Origin: Sedimenticola hydrogenitrophicus
GTDB taxonomy: Bacteria; Pseudomonadota; Gammaproteobacteria; Chromatiales; Chromatiaceae
Assembly (NCBI RefSeq): GCF_029017505.1
Contig: NZ_JAQGEI010000009.1
Location: 62,001-126,000 of the forward strand
DNA: 64,000 bases
Direction of reading: 5' to 3'
Part shown: positions 1 through 10,899 of the stretch, in pieces
Position numbering within the stretch: position 1 is the first letter of the stretch
Layout: each line of letters opens with the position of its first letter
Notes under the pieces: model-generated
Database searches by the model: none
Seen by the model: only the letters and a program-made list of their open reading frames with translations
Told to the model about the DNA's origin: nothing
Program-made: the position numbers and the translations under genes

Positions 1-19
1 TGAACTCCGAAGCTTGAGT
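1..19. repeat. Short repeat with the core gaactccgaa(a/g)cttgagt
   Basis: The first 19 bases match, with one mismatch, sequences at 60215-60233 and 60313-60331, and an inverted, diverged copy lies at 60092-60109. Function unknown. The copies near 60 kb bracket another palindromic repeat, so this looks like part of the dispersed repeat population of the genome rather than a gene signal. Confidence 0.5.
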
Positions 20-31
20 TACCAGTTGTGT

Positions 32-1156
32 TCAGGATTTCGCGAACAGGGAAAAAAGTACCGCGAGGAAGAAGTGGAGCAGACCGAGCAGGACCGGAAT
101 CAGCCCCCAACCCTGGCCGGCCAGGATGAATAGGCCCCCGCTCAGAAACAGCGCCGCTCGCAGGGCGCTGTAGCGGCCGAGCCGCGCCCGCAGCACCTGC
201 TCCCGTTCACGGTCGGCGGCGCCGGTGATCCACAGCGGCAGCAGATGCGTGGCCGCCCCGGTCACCAGCGGCAGCAGAAACAGCGGGATGAAGGCCTGGG
301 TAGTGGCGGCGCCGGCGGGCGGGTCCAGTGCATGGAGTGCGCCGCTGAGCAGCAGGATCAACAGACCCAGGACGGCTCCGGCCAGCGAGATGGTGGCACC
401 GTGGAGATGCCAGACCGCCTGCCGATGGGTGACCAGCAGGGAGTGCAGGAGCCGCCCCAGGGGGGGCAGCCACAACAGCAGCCCGAGCAGGGCAAGCGGT
501 GGAGACCCGACCGAGCCGGCCGCGACCAGCAGGGTGCCGGCGGCCGCCCAGGGCCATTGGCGCATCAGCCAGGTGCCCGCCCCGGGGTCGGCATAGCCGC
601 CGGTGGTGGGGAGCAGGACCCGCAGCGTGCCCAGGGCCGTCAGGCCGACAAAGCCCAGCAGGTTCAGGTGCAGGTGCAGGCGCCGGAAGGCGCTCCAGTA
701 CTCCGGCAGCAGCTGGCCGGCGAGGATGGCGAGCAACCCCAGGATCAGCGCCAGCAGGGCCAGCTGATACCAGAGCAGTCCGGGATGGGGGCGACCCAGG
801 GTCTGGCGTTTGCGCCGCTGCATCCAGAGGGAGAGCCAAAGCGCGGCCACCAGCCCGATCAGCGCGGCGAAGGGATAGAGGGAAAAGGAGAAAAACAGGC
901 TGAAGCTGAGCAACAGTCCGGCACCGAGCGCCAGCAGGGCCGGGGCCAGGGCGAGGGGTTCCGCCGTCCGGGTGCGGGTCAGTACCGGCACGAAGTAGGT
1001 CATGGCGCCCATGATCAGCGGCATGATGCCCAGGGCGAAGACCAGGTGCAGCGGCGGCGCCGGGCGCAGCGGCAGCAGCTGCGGCAGTATCAGTCCGGAG
1101 AAGAATCCGGCCAGGGTGGTCAGCAGCAGAAAAATCAGCAGCGGATGCAGTTTCAC
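32..1156 (-). CDS. Multi-span membrane protein, NnrS / heme-copper-oxidase subunit I-like
   Basis: About 374 residues, almost entirely hydrophobic, with roughly ten to twelve predicted membrane segments. Histidines sit inside segments in contexts such as LHLHLNLLGF, WHLHGATISL and ATHLLPLW, which recalls NnrS-like proteins and the single-subunit relatives of cytochrome oxidase subunit I that bind heme or respond to nitric oxide. The frame opens with a TTG at 1162, but the GTG at 1156 lies six bases after an AAGGA ribosome site and is preferred. The gene stands alone, convergent with nothing, and downstream of metF in the same direction with a repeat between them. The family call rests on topology and histidine placement only; substrate or cofactor is not known. 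Confidence 0.55.
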   Translation of the reverse strand: MKLHPLLIFLLLTTLAGFFSGLILPQLLPLRPAPPLHLVFALGIMPLIMGAMTYFVPVLTRTRTAEPLALAPALLALGAGLLLSFSLFFSFSLYPFAALIGLVAALWLSLWMQRRKRQTLGRPHPGLLWYQLALLALILGLLAILAGQLLPEYWSAFRRLHLHLNLLGFVGLTALGTLRVLLPTTGGYADPGAGTWLMRQWPWAAAGTLLVAAGSVGSPPLALLGLLLWLPPLGRLLHSLLVTHRQAVWHLHGATISLAGAVLGLLILLLSGALHALDPPAGAATTQAFIPLFLLPLVTGAATHLLPLWITGAADREREQVLRARLGRYSALRAALFLSGGLFILAGQGWGLIPVLLGLLHFFLAVLFSLFAKS

Positions 1157-1221
1157 CGTCAATCCTTAATATTTACCTGATCCTGATATCCACAAGGCTC
1201 AGTAAGGTTCGAATACCGGTA

Positions 1222-1384
1222 TTAAAGCCGCGAATGAACGCAAATGAACGCGAATAATGTCATACCGTAAATATCTGACCGCCGATCTTTAAGGGGATCG
1301 ATTGTTTTCGGCAATAGATCCGCAAGCCGCGTGGTGGTTATCTTTATCCCTATTTGCGTCTATTCGCGTTCATTCGCGGCTTAA
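1222..1384. repeat. Inverted repeat pair of the 'cgaatgaacgc' family
   Basis: Bases 1222-1259 (ttaaagccgcgaatgaacgc and following) reappear inverted and slightly diverged at 1351-1384. The pair could fold into a long hairpin in the 242-base gap between metF and the membrane protein gene. Related sequence occurs near 22806-22880 and 58217-58255, so this is a dispersed family. No T-run follows either arm, so a terminator role is not shown. Confidence 0.6.
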
Positions 1385-1404
1385 TATTCATGCTGGGTTG
1401 TGGG

Positions 1405-2262
1405 TCATTCCGGCAGTCCGAGATTGTGCCAGATCTTCAGGGTGGCAGTGGATTGATTCATGGTGTAGAAGTGCAGGCCGGGCGCGCCGTGCTCCAGCAG
1501 CCGCTGGCACAGTTCACTGACCACCTCGATGCCGAAGGCGCGGATGCTCTCCACGTCGTCGGCGTAGGCCTCCAGCCGTTTGCGTATCCAGCGCGGTATC
1601 TCGGCGCCACAGGCATCGGAGAAACGGCTGAGACTGCTGAAGTTGGTGATCGGCATGATCCCCGGCACGATCGGGATAGCGATACCCATCTTTTCGCAGC
1701 TGTCGAGGAAGTGGCAATAGGCGTCGGCGTTGTAGAAGTACTGGGTGATGGCGGCGTCGGCGCCGGCCTCGACCTTTCGCTTGAAATTGTTCAGATCCGC
1801 CCGGGCGTTGGCGGCCTGGGGGTGGAACTCCGGGTAGGCGGCCACCTCGATATGGAAGTGGTCGCCGAACTCGCGGCGGATCAGCGCGACCAGTTCATTG
1901 GCGTGGTTGAGCTCGCCGCGGCCGCCCGGCCCGGCGCCGGAGGGCAGATCGCCGCGCAGCGCCACCAGCCGGTGGATGCCCTGGTCTTTATAGCGCTTGA
2001 GCATCTCCACGATCTCCGCCGCGCTGCTGCTGATGCAGGAGATGTGCGGGGCCGCCTCGATCCCCTCGGAGACCAGCCACTCGACACTCTGGAAGGTGCG
2101 CTGCTGGGTCGAGCCGCCGGCACCGAAGGTGACGGAGACAAAGAGTGGATTGACCCGGGCAAGTTTTTTCACCTGGGTCTTCAGCTTCTCCATCCCCTCC
2201 TCGGTCTTGGGGGGGAAGAGTTCGAAGCTGAACAGTTTCTGATTGGTCTGTTGTGAGTGCAT
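1405..2262 (-). CDS. metF: Methylenetetrahydrofolate reductase
   Basis: A 285-residue protein that reduces 5,10-methylene-THF to 5-methyl-THF with FAD, supplying the methyl group for methionine. The N-terminus has FSFELFPPKTEEG, with the family's catalytic glutamate at residue 14; the body carries the TIM-barrel signatures VSVTFGAGGSTQ, HISCIS, LVALRGDLP and the FYNADAY strand (positions estimated by reading). The frame is open upstream, but the ATG at 2262 gives the usual start and length. It lies 82 bases downstream of ahcY on the same strand, so both probably share the SAH-riboswitch-controlled transcript, linking remethylation of homocysteine to removal of S-adenosylhomocysteine. Confidence 0.95.
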   Translation of the reverse strand: MHSQQTNQKLFSFELFPPKTEEGMEKLKTQVKKLARVNPLFVSVTFGAGGSTQQRTFQSVEWLVSEGIEAAPHISCISSSAAEIVEMLKRYKDQGIHRLVALRGDLPSGAGPGGRGELNHANELVALIRREFGDHFHIEVAAYPEFHPQAANARADLNNFKRKVEAGADAAITQYFYNADAYCHFLDSCEKMGIAIPIVPGIMPITNFSSLSRFSDACGAEIPRWIRKRLEAYADDVESIRAFGIEVVSELCQRLLEHGAPGLHFYTMNQSTATLKIWHNLGLPE

Positions 2263-2344
2263 CGGCTTTACAGGTGGCAAAAGGGTGGCCAAACCCAGCC
2301 GGCCAGGCCGCGGTTCGCGCGCCGGCCGGTGGGTGGTTGCTGAA

Positions 2345-3760
<1,416 letters not shown>

Positions 3761-3780
3761 GATTAGTCTCCGAAAAAACT

Positions 3781-3852
3781 AAGCGCCGTTCATGGTTTCA
3801 GAAGCCCCTCCCGAGCCTGGCAGGCGAACCTGTTGCAGCGCTTCTCGGGAGG
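3781..3852 (-). promoter_or_regulatory. SAH riboswitch upstream of ahcY
   Basis: Read on the minus strand, the segment begins CCCGAGAAGCGCTGCAAC, continues through GGTTCGCC and GCCAGGCTCGGG, and ends AACGGCGCTT. This is the conserved core of the S-adenosylhomocysteine riboswitch (Rfam SAH_riboswitch family). P1 forms from AAGCGC (3843-3838) with GCGCTT (3786-3781), and the pseudoknot pairs CCCGAG (3849-3844) with CTCGGG (3815-3810). It ends 20 bases before the ahcY start, suiting control of translation initiation or of early transcription. High SAH should turn ahcY-metF on. Confidence 0.92.
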
Positions 3853-3992
3853 AGCAGTGTTTTGGCCTTGCGGTGTGCTACTGAAGCACCCCTGACCCGT
3901 TATATTTCCTGCTTATATCATGATGAACTTAACCCTACATCCACATCGGCTGCTAGTCGCAATGACAGCTGAAAGGTCGTCTTTGATCCTGT

Positions 3993-5165
3993 TTACAATC
4001 CGGCGTCGGCCCGCAGGGCCTCGGCCTTGTCGATGCGCTCCCAGGTGAACTCCGGCTCTTCGCGGCCGAAGTGCCCGTAGGCGGCGGTCTTCTGATAAAT
4101 CGGTTTTATCAGGTCCAGCATCTGCAGGATACCATAGGGGCGCAGGTCGAAGTGCTCGCGCACCAGGCTGGCGATCTTCTCCTCGTCGATCTTGGCGGTG
4201 CCGAAGGTCTCTATAGAGATAGAGGTGGGCTCGGCCACGCCGATGGCGTAGGAGATCTGGATCTCGCAGCGGTCCGCCAGACCGGCCGCGACGATGTTCT
4301 TTGCCACATAGCGCCCGGCATAGGCGGCCGAGCGGTCCACCTTGGAGGGGTCCTTGCCGGAGAAGGCGCCGCCACCGTGGCGCGCCGCGCCGCCGTAAGT
4401 GTCGACGATGATCTTGCGCCCGGTCAGGCCGCAGTCGCCCACCGGGCCGCCGATCACGAAGGAACCGGTGGGGTTGATGTGGATATTGTGCTGGGGACAC
4501 TTGTCCAGCCACGCCTTGGGCAGGACCGGCTGCAGGATGTTCTCCATCACCGCCTCGATCAGGTCGCTCTGCTTGATATCGGGATCGTGCTGGGTGGAGA
4601 GTACCACCGCGTCGATGCCGGTGACCACGCCGTTCTCATAACGCAGGGTCACCTGGCTCTTGGCATCGGGGCGCAACCAGGGCAGCACCCGTTTCTTGCG
4701 CATCTCCGACTGCCGCTCTACCAGGCGGTGGGCATAGGTGATCGGGGCCGGCATCAGTACCGAGGTCTCGTTGGTGGCGTAGCCGAACATCAGTCCCTGA
4801 TCGCCGGCGCCCTGTTCCTCCGGTGCCTTGCGGTCCACGCCCATCGCGATATCCCCGGACTGCTTGCCGATCAGTGACATCACGGCGCAGGTGCTGCCGT
4901 CGAAACCCACGTCCGAGCTGGTGTAGCCGATATCACAAATCACCTTGCGCACCAGGTCGTCCAGGTCGACCCAGGCGTTGGTGGTTATCTCGCCGGCGAC
5001 GATCACCGCGCCCGTCTTTACCATGGTCTCGCAGGCGACCCGGGCGTGTTCCGGGTTGGGGTCTTGGGCCAGGATGGCGTCCAGTACCGCATCGGAGATC
5101 TGGTCCGCCACCTTGTCGGGATGGCCCTCGGAGACCGATTCGGAGGTAAAGATGTAGTCACTCAT
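3993..5165 (-). CDS. metK: S-adenosylmethionine synthetase
   Basis: A 390-residue protein that makes SAM from methionine and ATP. The family signatures are all visible: [17 protein letters not shown] near residue 13, the ATP-binding [18 protein letters not shown] loop and the surrounding [13 protein letters not shown]. Length is normal. It sits immediately upstream of the ahcY-metF unit on the same strand, but 230 bases separate the two genes and the riboswitch intervenes, so they are probably separate transcripts. Its own leader contains a terminator-like hairpin about 25 bases before the start codon. The ribosome site is GGAAG before ATG at 5165. Confidence 0.97.
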   Translation of the reverse strand: MSDYIFTSESVSEGHPDKVADQISDAVLDAILAQDPNPEHARVACETMVKTGAVIVAGEITTNAWVDLDDLVRKVICDIGYTSSDVGFDGSTCAVMSLIGKQSGDIAMGVDRKAPEEQGAGDQGLMFGYATNETSVLMPAPITYAHRLVERQSEMRKKRVLPWLRPDAKSQVTLRYENGVVTGIDAVVLSTQHDPDIKQSDLIEAVMENILQPVLPKAWLDKCPQHNIHINPTGSFVIGGPVGDCGLTGRKIIVDTYGGAARHGGGAFSGKDPSKVDRSAAYAGRYVAKNIVAAGLADRCEIQISYAIGVAEPTSISIETFGTAKIDEEKIASLVREHFDLRPYGILQMLDLIKPIYQKTAAYGHFGREEPEFTWERIDKAEALRADAGL

Positions 5166-5181
5166 AATTTATTTCTTCCAG

Positions 5182-5260
5182 AAAATAGAAAACCCGTCTA
5201 GCGTGGGCTAAAGACGGGTTCACAGTAGTCTGTCACTGTTCACTCGCTTTAGCTGTATTT
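5182..5260 (-). promoter_or_regulatory. Terminator-like hairpin and alternative pairing in the metK leader
   Basis: On the minus strand AACCCGTCT (5220-5212) pairs perfectly with AGACGGGTT (5199-5191) and is followed by TTCTATTTTC, the shape of an intrinsic terminator, about 25 bases before the metK ATG. An upstream GCTAAAG (5253-5247) is the exact complement of CTTTAGC (5214-5208), which spans the end of the hairpin stem and its loop, so the two foldings exclude each other. This is the layout of an attenuator. The leader upstream to about 5400 does not contain the SAM-I core sequence and has no methionine-rich leader peptide. The regulator and ligand are unknown. Confidence 0.55.
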
Positions 5261-5506
5261 ATTGAGCGCCCGCAATCTGAGTCAAATTGGCGCTGTCTTA
5301 CGGCATCTGGTGGGCTTCACCGATCGTAGCGAGTCCGCAGAAGATCCGTGATAAGTCCGACAGGCCCCTAAGGTAGCTTCGGCTTCTGTTAATGTCAATT
5401 AATCCACGGTAATGGCTTCCATAAGAATTTTATATCAATCTTGCCATTCTTTTAAGGTAGGATTATGTTCCCTTGCTCTTACGCCAACTGATCGGGAGGG
5501 TGCGAC

Positions 5507-6064
5507 ATGGTCTCTCTGCAAACGCCGGTGTGTGAATTCGACCTGCCCGCGATTGATTTCGATCTGCCCGGGGTGGACGGCAAACGCTGGACCCTGGCCG
5601 ACTGCCGGGGCGAAAAGGGGCTGCTGGTGATGTTTATCTGCAACCACTGTCCCTATGTAAAGGCGGTGCGCGAGCGGATTGTCAGGGACGCCGCGGAACT
5701 CCATGGCCTGGGCATCAACGCGGTGGCGATCATGTCGAACGATCCCGCACTGTACGAGGAGGACTCGTTCGAGAGCATGGTCCGGGTTGCCGAAGAGTTC
5801 CGCTTCCCCTTCCCCTACCTGCTGGATGAGAACCAGGTAGTGGCGAAGCAGTACGGGGCCGTCTGTACCCCGGACTTTTTCGGTTACAACGCCGACCTGC
5901 GGTTGCAGTATCGGGGCCGTCTGGATGCCAGCGGCATCGCCCCCGCGCCGGAGAATTCGCGGCGGGAGCTGTTCGTGGCGATGCAACAGGTCGCCCGGAC
6001 CGGGAAGGGGCCGGCGCAGCAGATACCCAGTATCGGCTGCTCGATAAAATGGCGCGACGGCTAG
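5507..6064 (+). CDS. Thioredoxin-fold (AhpC/TSA-type) protein
   Basis: A 185-residue protein of the thioredoxin-like/redoxin family, opening MVSLQTPVCEFDLPAIDF and carrying the redox pair C45-N-H-C48 in FICNHCPYVKAV, followed by the family's FPFPYLLDE and VCTPDFF segments (a cis-proline threonine-proline pair is present). Such proteins reduce disulfides or peroxides, but the actual substrate cannot be read from sequence. No signal peptide is seen, so it is probably cytoplasmic. The ribosome site GGGAGG lies well placed before ATG 5507. It is divergent from metK and separated from tkt by 350 bases; a short GC hairpin follows the stop. Confidence 0.8.
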   Translation: MVSLQTPVCEFDLPAIDFDLPGVDGKRWTLADCRGEKGLLVMFICNHCPYVKAVRERIVRDAAELHGLGINAVAIMSNDPALYEEDSFESMVRVAEEFRFPFPYLLDENQVVAKQYGAVCTPDFFGYNADLRLQYRGRLDASGIAPAPENSRRELFVAMQQVARTGKGPAQQIPSIGCSIKWRDG

Positions 6065-6414
6065 TAGCGGCTGCCGTTCAGGCGGCCTGTAATTTTAATA
6101 AATGTATTTGAATCAGTGTCTTGAGTTGTGTGTGGGATGCTGTTTTTACCCCTATAAGCGGATCTGGCTTGCCCCCGGCAGATGATGGCGCAAGAATGGC
6201 ACCCCCCGGGCTGTTTTTCGGGTGAGTCGCCGTCCGGGAGGGCGCCACGGTTACGGGGGGCGGCGCGGGGAGCGGGCCGCGAAAGGTCATGAGTTGATGG
6301 CCATGAATTGATCGGGAGCCCCCCGCTTGTGGGTGCTGCCCGCCGGCGGTGAACGGTTTTCCCGTACCGCACGGATTACAGAATTACTAAACCATCCTAA
6401 GACAGGAGAGACAT
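6065..6414. other. Gap upstream of tkt
   Basis: No convincing gene is seen. A 7-bp hairpin (6069-6075 with 6081-6087) followed by a weak T-rich stretch may end the thioredoxin transcript. The rest is GC-rich with several short inverted repeats around 6195-6280 and must hold the promoter of the tkt row; a clear sigma-70 or CbbR site was not identifiable by eye. The tkt ribosome site AGGAGAG lies at about 6403. Confidence 0.4.
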
Positions 6415-8400
6415 ATGTCCTCACGCAGAAATCTTGCAAACGCCGTCCGCGCCCTCAGCATGGATGCGGTCCAGAAGGCCAAATCGGGCCATCCCGGCGC
6501 GCCCATGGGCATGGCCGACATCGCCGAGGTCCTCTGGAACGACTATATGAAGCACAATCCGGCGAACCCCAAGTGGCCTGACCGGGATCGCTTTGTCCTC
6601 TCCAACGGCCACGGCTCGATGCTGATCTATTCGCTGCTGCATCTCACCGGCTATGACTTGAGCATCGAGGACCTGAAGCAGTTCCGCCAGCTCCACTCCA
6701 AGACCCCGGGGCACCCGGAGTACGGCTATGCGCCGGGCGTGGAGACCACCACCGGCCCGCTCGGCCAAGGCATCACCAACGCGGTCGGCATGGCCATCGC
6801 CGAGCGAGCACTGGCCGCCGAGTTCAACCGTGACGGCCACACCATCGTCAACCACAACACCTATGTGTTCCTCGGTGACGGCTGCCTCATGGAGGGCATC
6901 TCCCACGAAGCCTGTTCACTGGCCGGCACCCTCGGCCTGGGCAACCTGATCGCCATCTGGGACGACAACGGCATTTCCATCGACGGCCACGTCGATGGCT
7001 GGTTCCTGGACGATACCCCGAAGCGCTTCGAGGCCTACGGCTGGCACGTGATTGCCGATGTGGACGGCCACGATCCCGAGGCGATCAACAAGGCGCTGGA
7101 ATTCGCCAAGGCGATGACCGACAAGCCGACCCTGATCTGCTGCAAGACCACCATCGGCTTCGGCTCCCCCAACAAGGCCGGCAGCCACGCCTGTCACGGG
7201 GCGCCCCTGGGTGACGAGGAGATCAATCTCACCAAGGCCGCCCTGGGTTGGGATCACGCGCCCTTCGAGGTGCCGGCGGACGTCTATGCCGGCTGGGACG
7301 CCCGCGAGAAGGGTGCCGCCGCCGAGGCCGCCTGGAACAGCAGGTTCGCCGCCTACCAGGAGGCCCATCCGGAACTGGCCGCCGAATTCAAGCGCCGCGT
7401 GGCGGGCGATCTGCCGGAAGACTGGGCGACCAAATCCGCCGAGTTCGTGGCCCAGGTGAATGCCGAGGCGAAGAGCCCGGCTACCCGCCAAGCCTCGCTG
7501 GCCTCCATCGAGGGCTACGCCGCGCTGCTGCCGGAGCTGTTTGGCGGCTCCGCTGACCTCGGCTGTTCCAACCTGACCGAGTGGTCCGGTTACCGGCCGA
7601 TGCGCGCCGAGACCCCCAAATCCAACTATATCAACTACGGGGTGCGCGAGTTCGGCATGTCGGCGATCATGAACGGCGTGGCCCTGCACGGCGGCCTGAT
7701 CCCGTTCGGCGCCACCTTCCTGATGTTCTCGGAGTATGCCCGCAATGCCCTGCGTATGGCGGCATTGATGAAACAGCGCTCGCTGTTTGTCTATACTCAT
7801 GACTCTATCGGTCTGGGTGAGGATGGCCCGACCCATCAGCCGATCGAACAGATCGCCACCCTGCGGATGATTCCCAACATGGCGCTGTGGCGTCCCTGTG
7901 ACGCGGTCGAGACCGCCGTGGCCTGGAAGGCGGCGATCGAGCGAAGCGGCGGGCCGAGCTGTCTCATCTTCTCCCGCCAGGGATTGCCGTTCATGGCGCG
8001 CAGCGAACAACAGATCGCCGACATTGCCAAAGGTGGATATGTGTTGCGTGACTGTGACGGGACGCCGGATGCCATCCTTATCGCAACCGGTTCGGAAGTG
8101 GGTCTGGCGGTGGACGCGGCGGCGGAACTGGCCGCCAACGGCAGCCGGGTGCGGGTGGTCTCGATGCCGTCGGTGGATGCCTTCGAGGCCCAGGATGCGG
8201 ATTACCGTGAGTCGGTCCTGCCGGCGGCGGTGACCGCCCGGGTGGCGGTCGAGGCGGGTGTGACCGATGGCTGGTACAAGTATGCACGCAAGGTGGTCGG
8301 TATTAACCACTTCGGTGAATCCGCGCCGGCCGACCAGCTGTTCAAGGAGTTCGGCTTTACCGTTGAAAATGTCGTCAAGGCGGTGCAAGAGACACTTTGA
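6415..8400 (+). CDS. tkt: Transketolase
   Basis: A 661-residue thiamine-diphosphate enzyme moving two-carbon units between sugar phosphates in the pentose phosphate and Calvin cycles. It shows the N-terminal [15 protein letters not shown] motif, [14 protein letters not shown], the ThDP-binding [13 protein letters not shown] at about residue 153 ending in a downstream DNNGI, and the pyrimidine-domain [18 protein letters not shown]. Length matches bacterial transketolases. ATG 6415 follows AGGAGAGACAT. It leads a same-strand row tkt-gap-pgk-pyk-fba, an arrangement common in autotrophic proteobacteria, where it regenerates ribulose bisphosphate precursors. Confidence 0.96.
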   Translation: MSSRRNLANAVRALSMDAVQKAKSGHPGAPMGMADIAEVLWNDYMKHNPANPKWPDRDRFVLSNGHGSMLIYSLLHLTGYDLSIEDLKQFRQLHSKTPGHPEYGYAPGVETTTGPLGQGITNAVGMAIAERALAAEFNRDGHTIVNHNTYVFLGDGCLMEGISHEACSLAGTLGLGNLIAIWDDNGISIDGHVDGWFLDDTPKRFEAYGWHVIADVDGHDPEAINKALEFAKAMTDKPTLICCKTTIGFGSPNKAGSHACHGAPLGDEEINLTKAALGWDHAPFEVPADVYAGWDAREKGAAAEAAWNSRFAAYQEAHPELAAEFKRRVAGDLPEDWATKSAEFVAQVNAEAKSPATRQASLASIEGYAALLPELFGGSADLGCSNLTEWSGYRPMRAETPKSNYINYGVREFGMSAIMNGVALHGGLIPFGATFLMFSEYARNALRMAALMKQRSLFVYTHDSIGLGEDGPTHQPIEQIATLRMIPNMALWRPCDAVETAVAWKAAIERSGGPSCLIFSRQGLPFMARSEQQIADIAKGGYVLRDCDGTPDAILIATGSEVGLAVDAAAELAANGSRVRVVSMPSVDAFEAQDADYRESVLPAAVTARVAVEAGVTDGWYKYARKVVGINHFGESAPADQLFKEFGFTVENVVKAVQETL

Positions 8401-8423
8401 CCGGACCTTACACTGGAAAGACA

Positions 8424-8446
8424 CCGGGGCGCCGACGGCGCCCCGA
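8424..8446 (+). other. GC hairpin between tkt and gap
   Basis: CGGGGCGCCGACGGCGCCCCG forms a near-perfect stem with a tiny loop just after tkt. No T-run follows, so it is more likely an RNA-stability or processing element within the transcript than a terminator. Confidence 0.45.
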
Positions 8447-8468
8447 CCGGGAAATCTGATTGCAGTAA

Positions 8469-9494
<1,026 letters not shown>

Positions 9495-9509
9495 CCAGAC
9501 CGCCCAGCG

Positions 9510-9578
9510 GAGGGGATGCGCCTGTCATCCCCTCAGTCAGACGATGCCCCGGTGCGAGTCCCTCGTACCGGGGCCATC
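9510..9578 (+). other. Two hairpins between gap and pgk
   Basis: GAGGGGATG (9510-9518) pairs with CATCCCCTC (9526-9534), and a second long stem built on GATGCCCCGGT pairs with ACCGGGGCCATC (about 9542-9578). Neither has a following T-run. Such hairpins often set differential stability of gap and pgk segments of one transcript; that role is inferred. Confidence 0.45.
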
Positions 9579-9666
9579 GCATGGCCGGCAAGAGGTATTC
9601 GCTGAAATAACCGTTTCATCCAATCCCTTTTGAATAATACACACGCGTTCCCAGGAGATCCTTTCC

Positions 9667-10848
9667 ATGTCCGTAATCAAAATGACCGATCTTGACCTTG
9701 CCGGCAAACGGGTGCTGATCCGCCAGGATCTGAACGTGCCCATCAAGGCGGGCAAGGTGGCCTCGGATAAGCGCATCCGCGCCTCCCTGCCGACCATCGA
9801 GCACTGCGTCAAGGCCGGCGCCCGGGTGATGCTGATGTCCCATCTGGGTCGGCCCACCGAGGGCGAGTATGCCGAGGAGTTTTCGCTGCAGCCGGTGGCC
9901 AGCTACCTTGCCGAGGCGCTGGGCAAGGACGTGCGGCTGGTCAGCGACTACCTGGATACCCCTCCCGCCATGGCCGACGGCGACGTGGTGCTGCTGGAGA
10001 ATGTTCGTTTCAATCCGGGTGAAAAGAAGAATGACGAGGCGCTGTCGCGCAAGTACGCGGCGCTGTGCGACGTCTACGTGATGGACGCCTTCGGTACCGC
10101 CCACCGCGCCCAGGCCTCGACCCACGGCGCCGGCACCTATGCCCCCACCGCCTGTGCCGGTCCGCTGCTGGCCGGCGAACTGGAGGCGCTGGGCCGGGCG
10201 CTGGACAATCCGGCCCGTCCCATGGCGGCCATCGTCGGCGGCTCCAAGGTCTCCACCAAGCTGACCGTGCTGGATGCCCTGTCCAAGATCGTTGATCAGT
10301 TGATCCCCGGTGGTGGTATCGCCAACACCTTTATCGCGGCGGCCGGCTACAACGTGGGCAAGTCGCTCTACGAGCCCGACCTGATTGCGGAGGCGAAGCG
10401 GCTGATGGAGGTGGCGAAGTCCAAGGGCGGCGAGATTCCGGTACCCACCGACGTGGTGTGCGGCAAGGAGTTCTCGGAATCCGCCGAGGCCACGGTCAAG
10501 CGGGTGGAGGATGTGGCGGATGACGACATGATTTTCGATATCGGTCCGGAGACCGCGGCGCGCTTTGCCGAGCTGATGAAGACCGCCGGCACCATCGTCT
10601 GGAACGGTCCGGTGGGCGTATTCGAGTTCGATCAATTTGGCGCCGGTACCCAGACCCTGGGCATGGCGATCGCCGACTCTTCGGCATTTTCGATCGCAGG
10701 TGGCGGCGATACCCTGGCCGCCGTGGATAAGTATGCCATTGCCGATCGTGTCTCCTACATCTCAACCGGTGGCGGTGCCTTCCTGGAGTTCCTGGAAGGC
10801 AAGAAGCTGCCGGCGGTGGAGATGCTGGAGTCGCGCGCGGCTGGATGA
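9667..10848 (+). CDS. pgk: Phosphoglycerate kinase
   Basis: A 393-residue enzyme transferring phosphate between 1,3-bisphosphoglycerate and ADP, running in reverse in carbon fixation. The N-terminus holds [15 protein letters not shown], followed by [14 protein letters not shown], and the C-terminal nucleotide-binding lobe has the [24 protein letters not shown] and [13 protein letters not shown] signatures. Length is standard. ATG 9667 follows AGGAGATCC. It is 172 bases after gap and 51 bases before pyk, so it is part of the same metabolic row. Confidence 0.96.
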   Translation: MSVIKMTDLDLAGKRVLIRQDLNVPIKAGKVASDKRIRASLPTIEHCVKAGARVMLMSHLGRPTEGEYAEEFSLQPVASYLAEALGKDVRLVSDYLDTPPAMADGDVVLLENVRFNPGEKKNDEALSRKYAALCDVYVMDAFGTAHRAQASTHGAGTYAPTACAGPLLAGELEALGRALDNPARPMAAIVGGSKVSTKLTVLDALSKIVDQLIPGGGIANTFIAAAGYNVGKSLYEPDLIAEAKRLMEVAKSKGGEIPVPTDVVCGKEFSESAEATVKRVEDVADDDMIFDIGPETAARFAELMKTAGTIVWNGPVGVFEFDQFGAGTQTLGMAIADSSAFSIAGGGDTLAAVDKYAIADRVSYISTGGGAFLEFLEGKKLPAVEMLESRAAG

Positions 10849-10899
10849 AGAACAGAGGGGCGGCGTGTGCGAGCAGCGGACGCCGGTCCCGGAGATACT

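Noticed and set aside
207-1180. Several long plus- and minus-strand frames over the first membrane-protein gene
   Set aside because: They lack hydrophobic or domain character, have Gln/Arg/Pro-rich translations and are shadows of the GC-rich coding strand.
5221-5400. SAM-I riboswitch in the metK leader
   Set aside because: None of the SAM-I conserved blocks is present; only the terminator and the alternative pairing can be shown.
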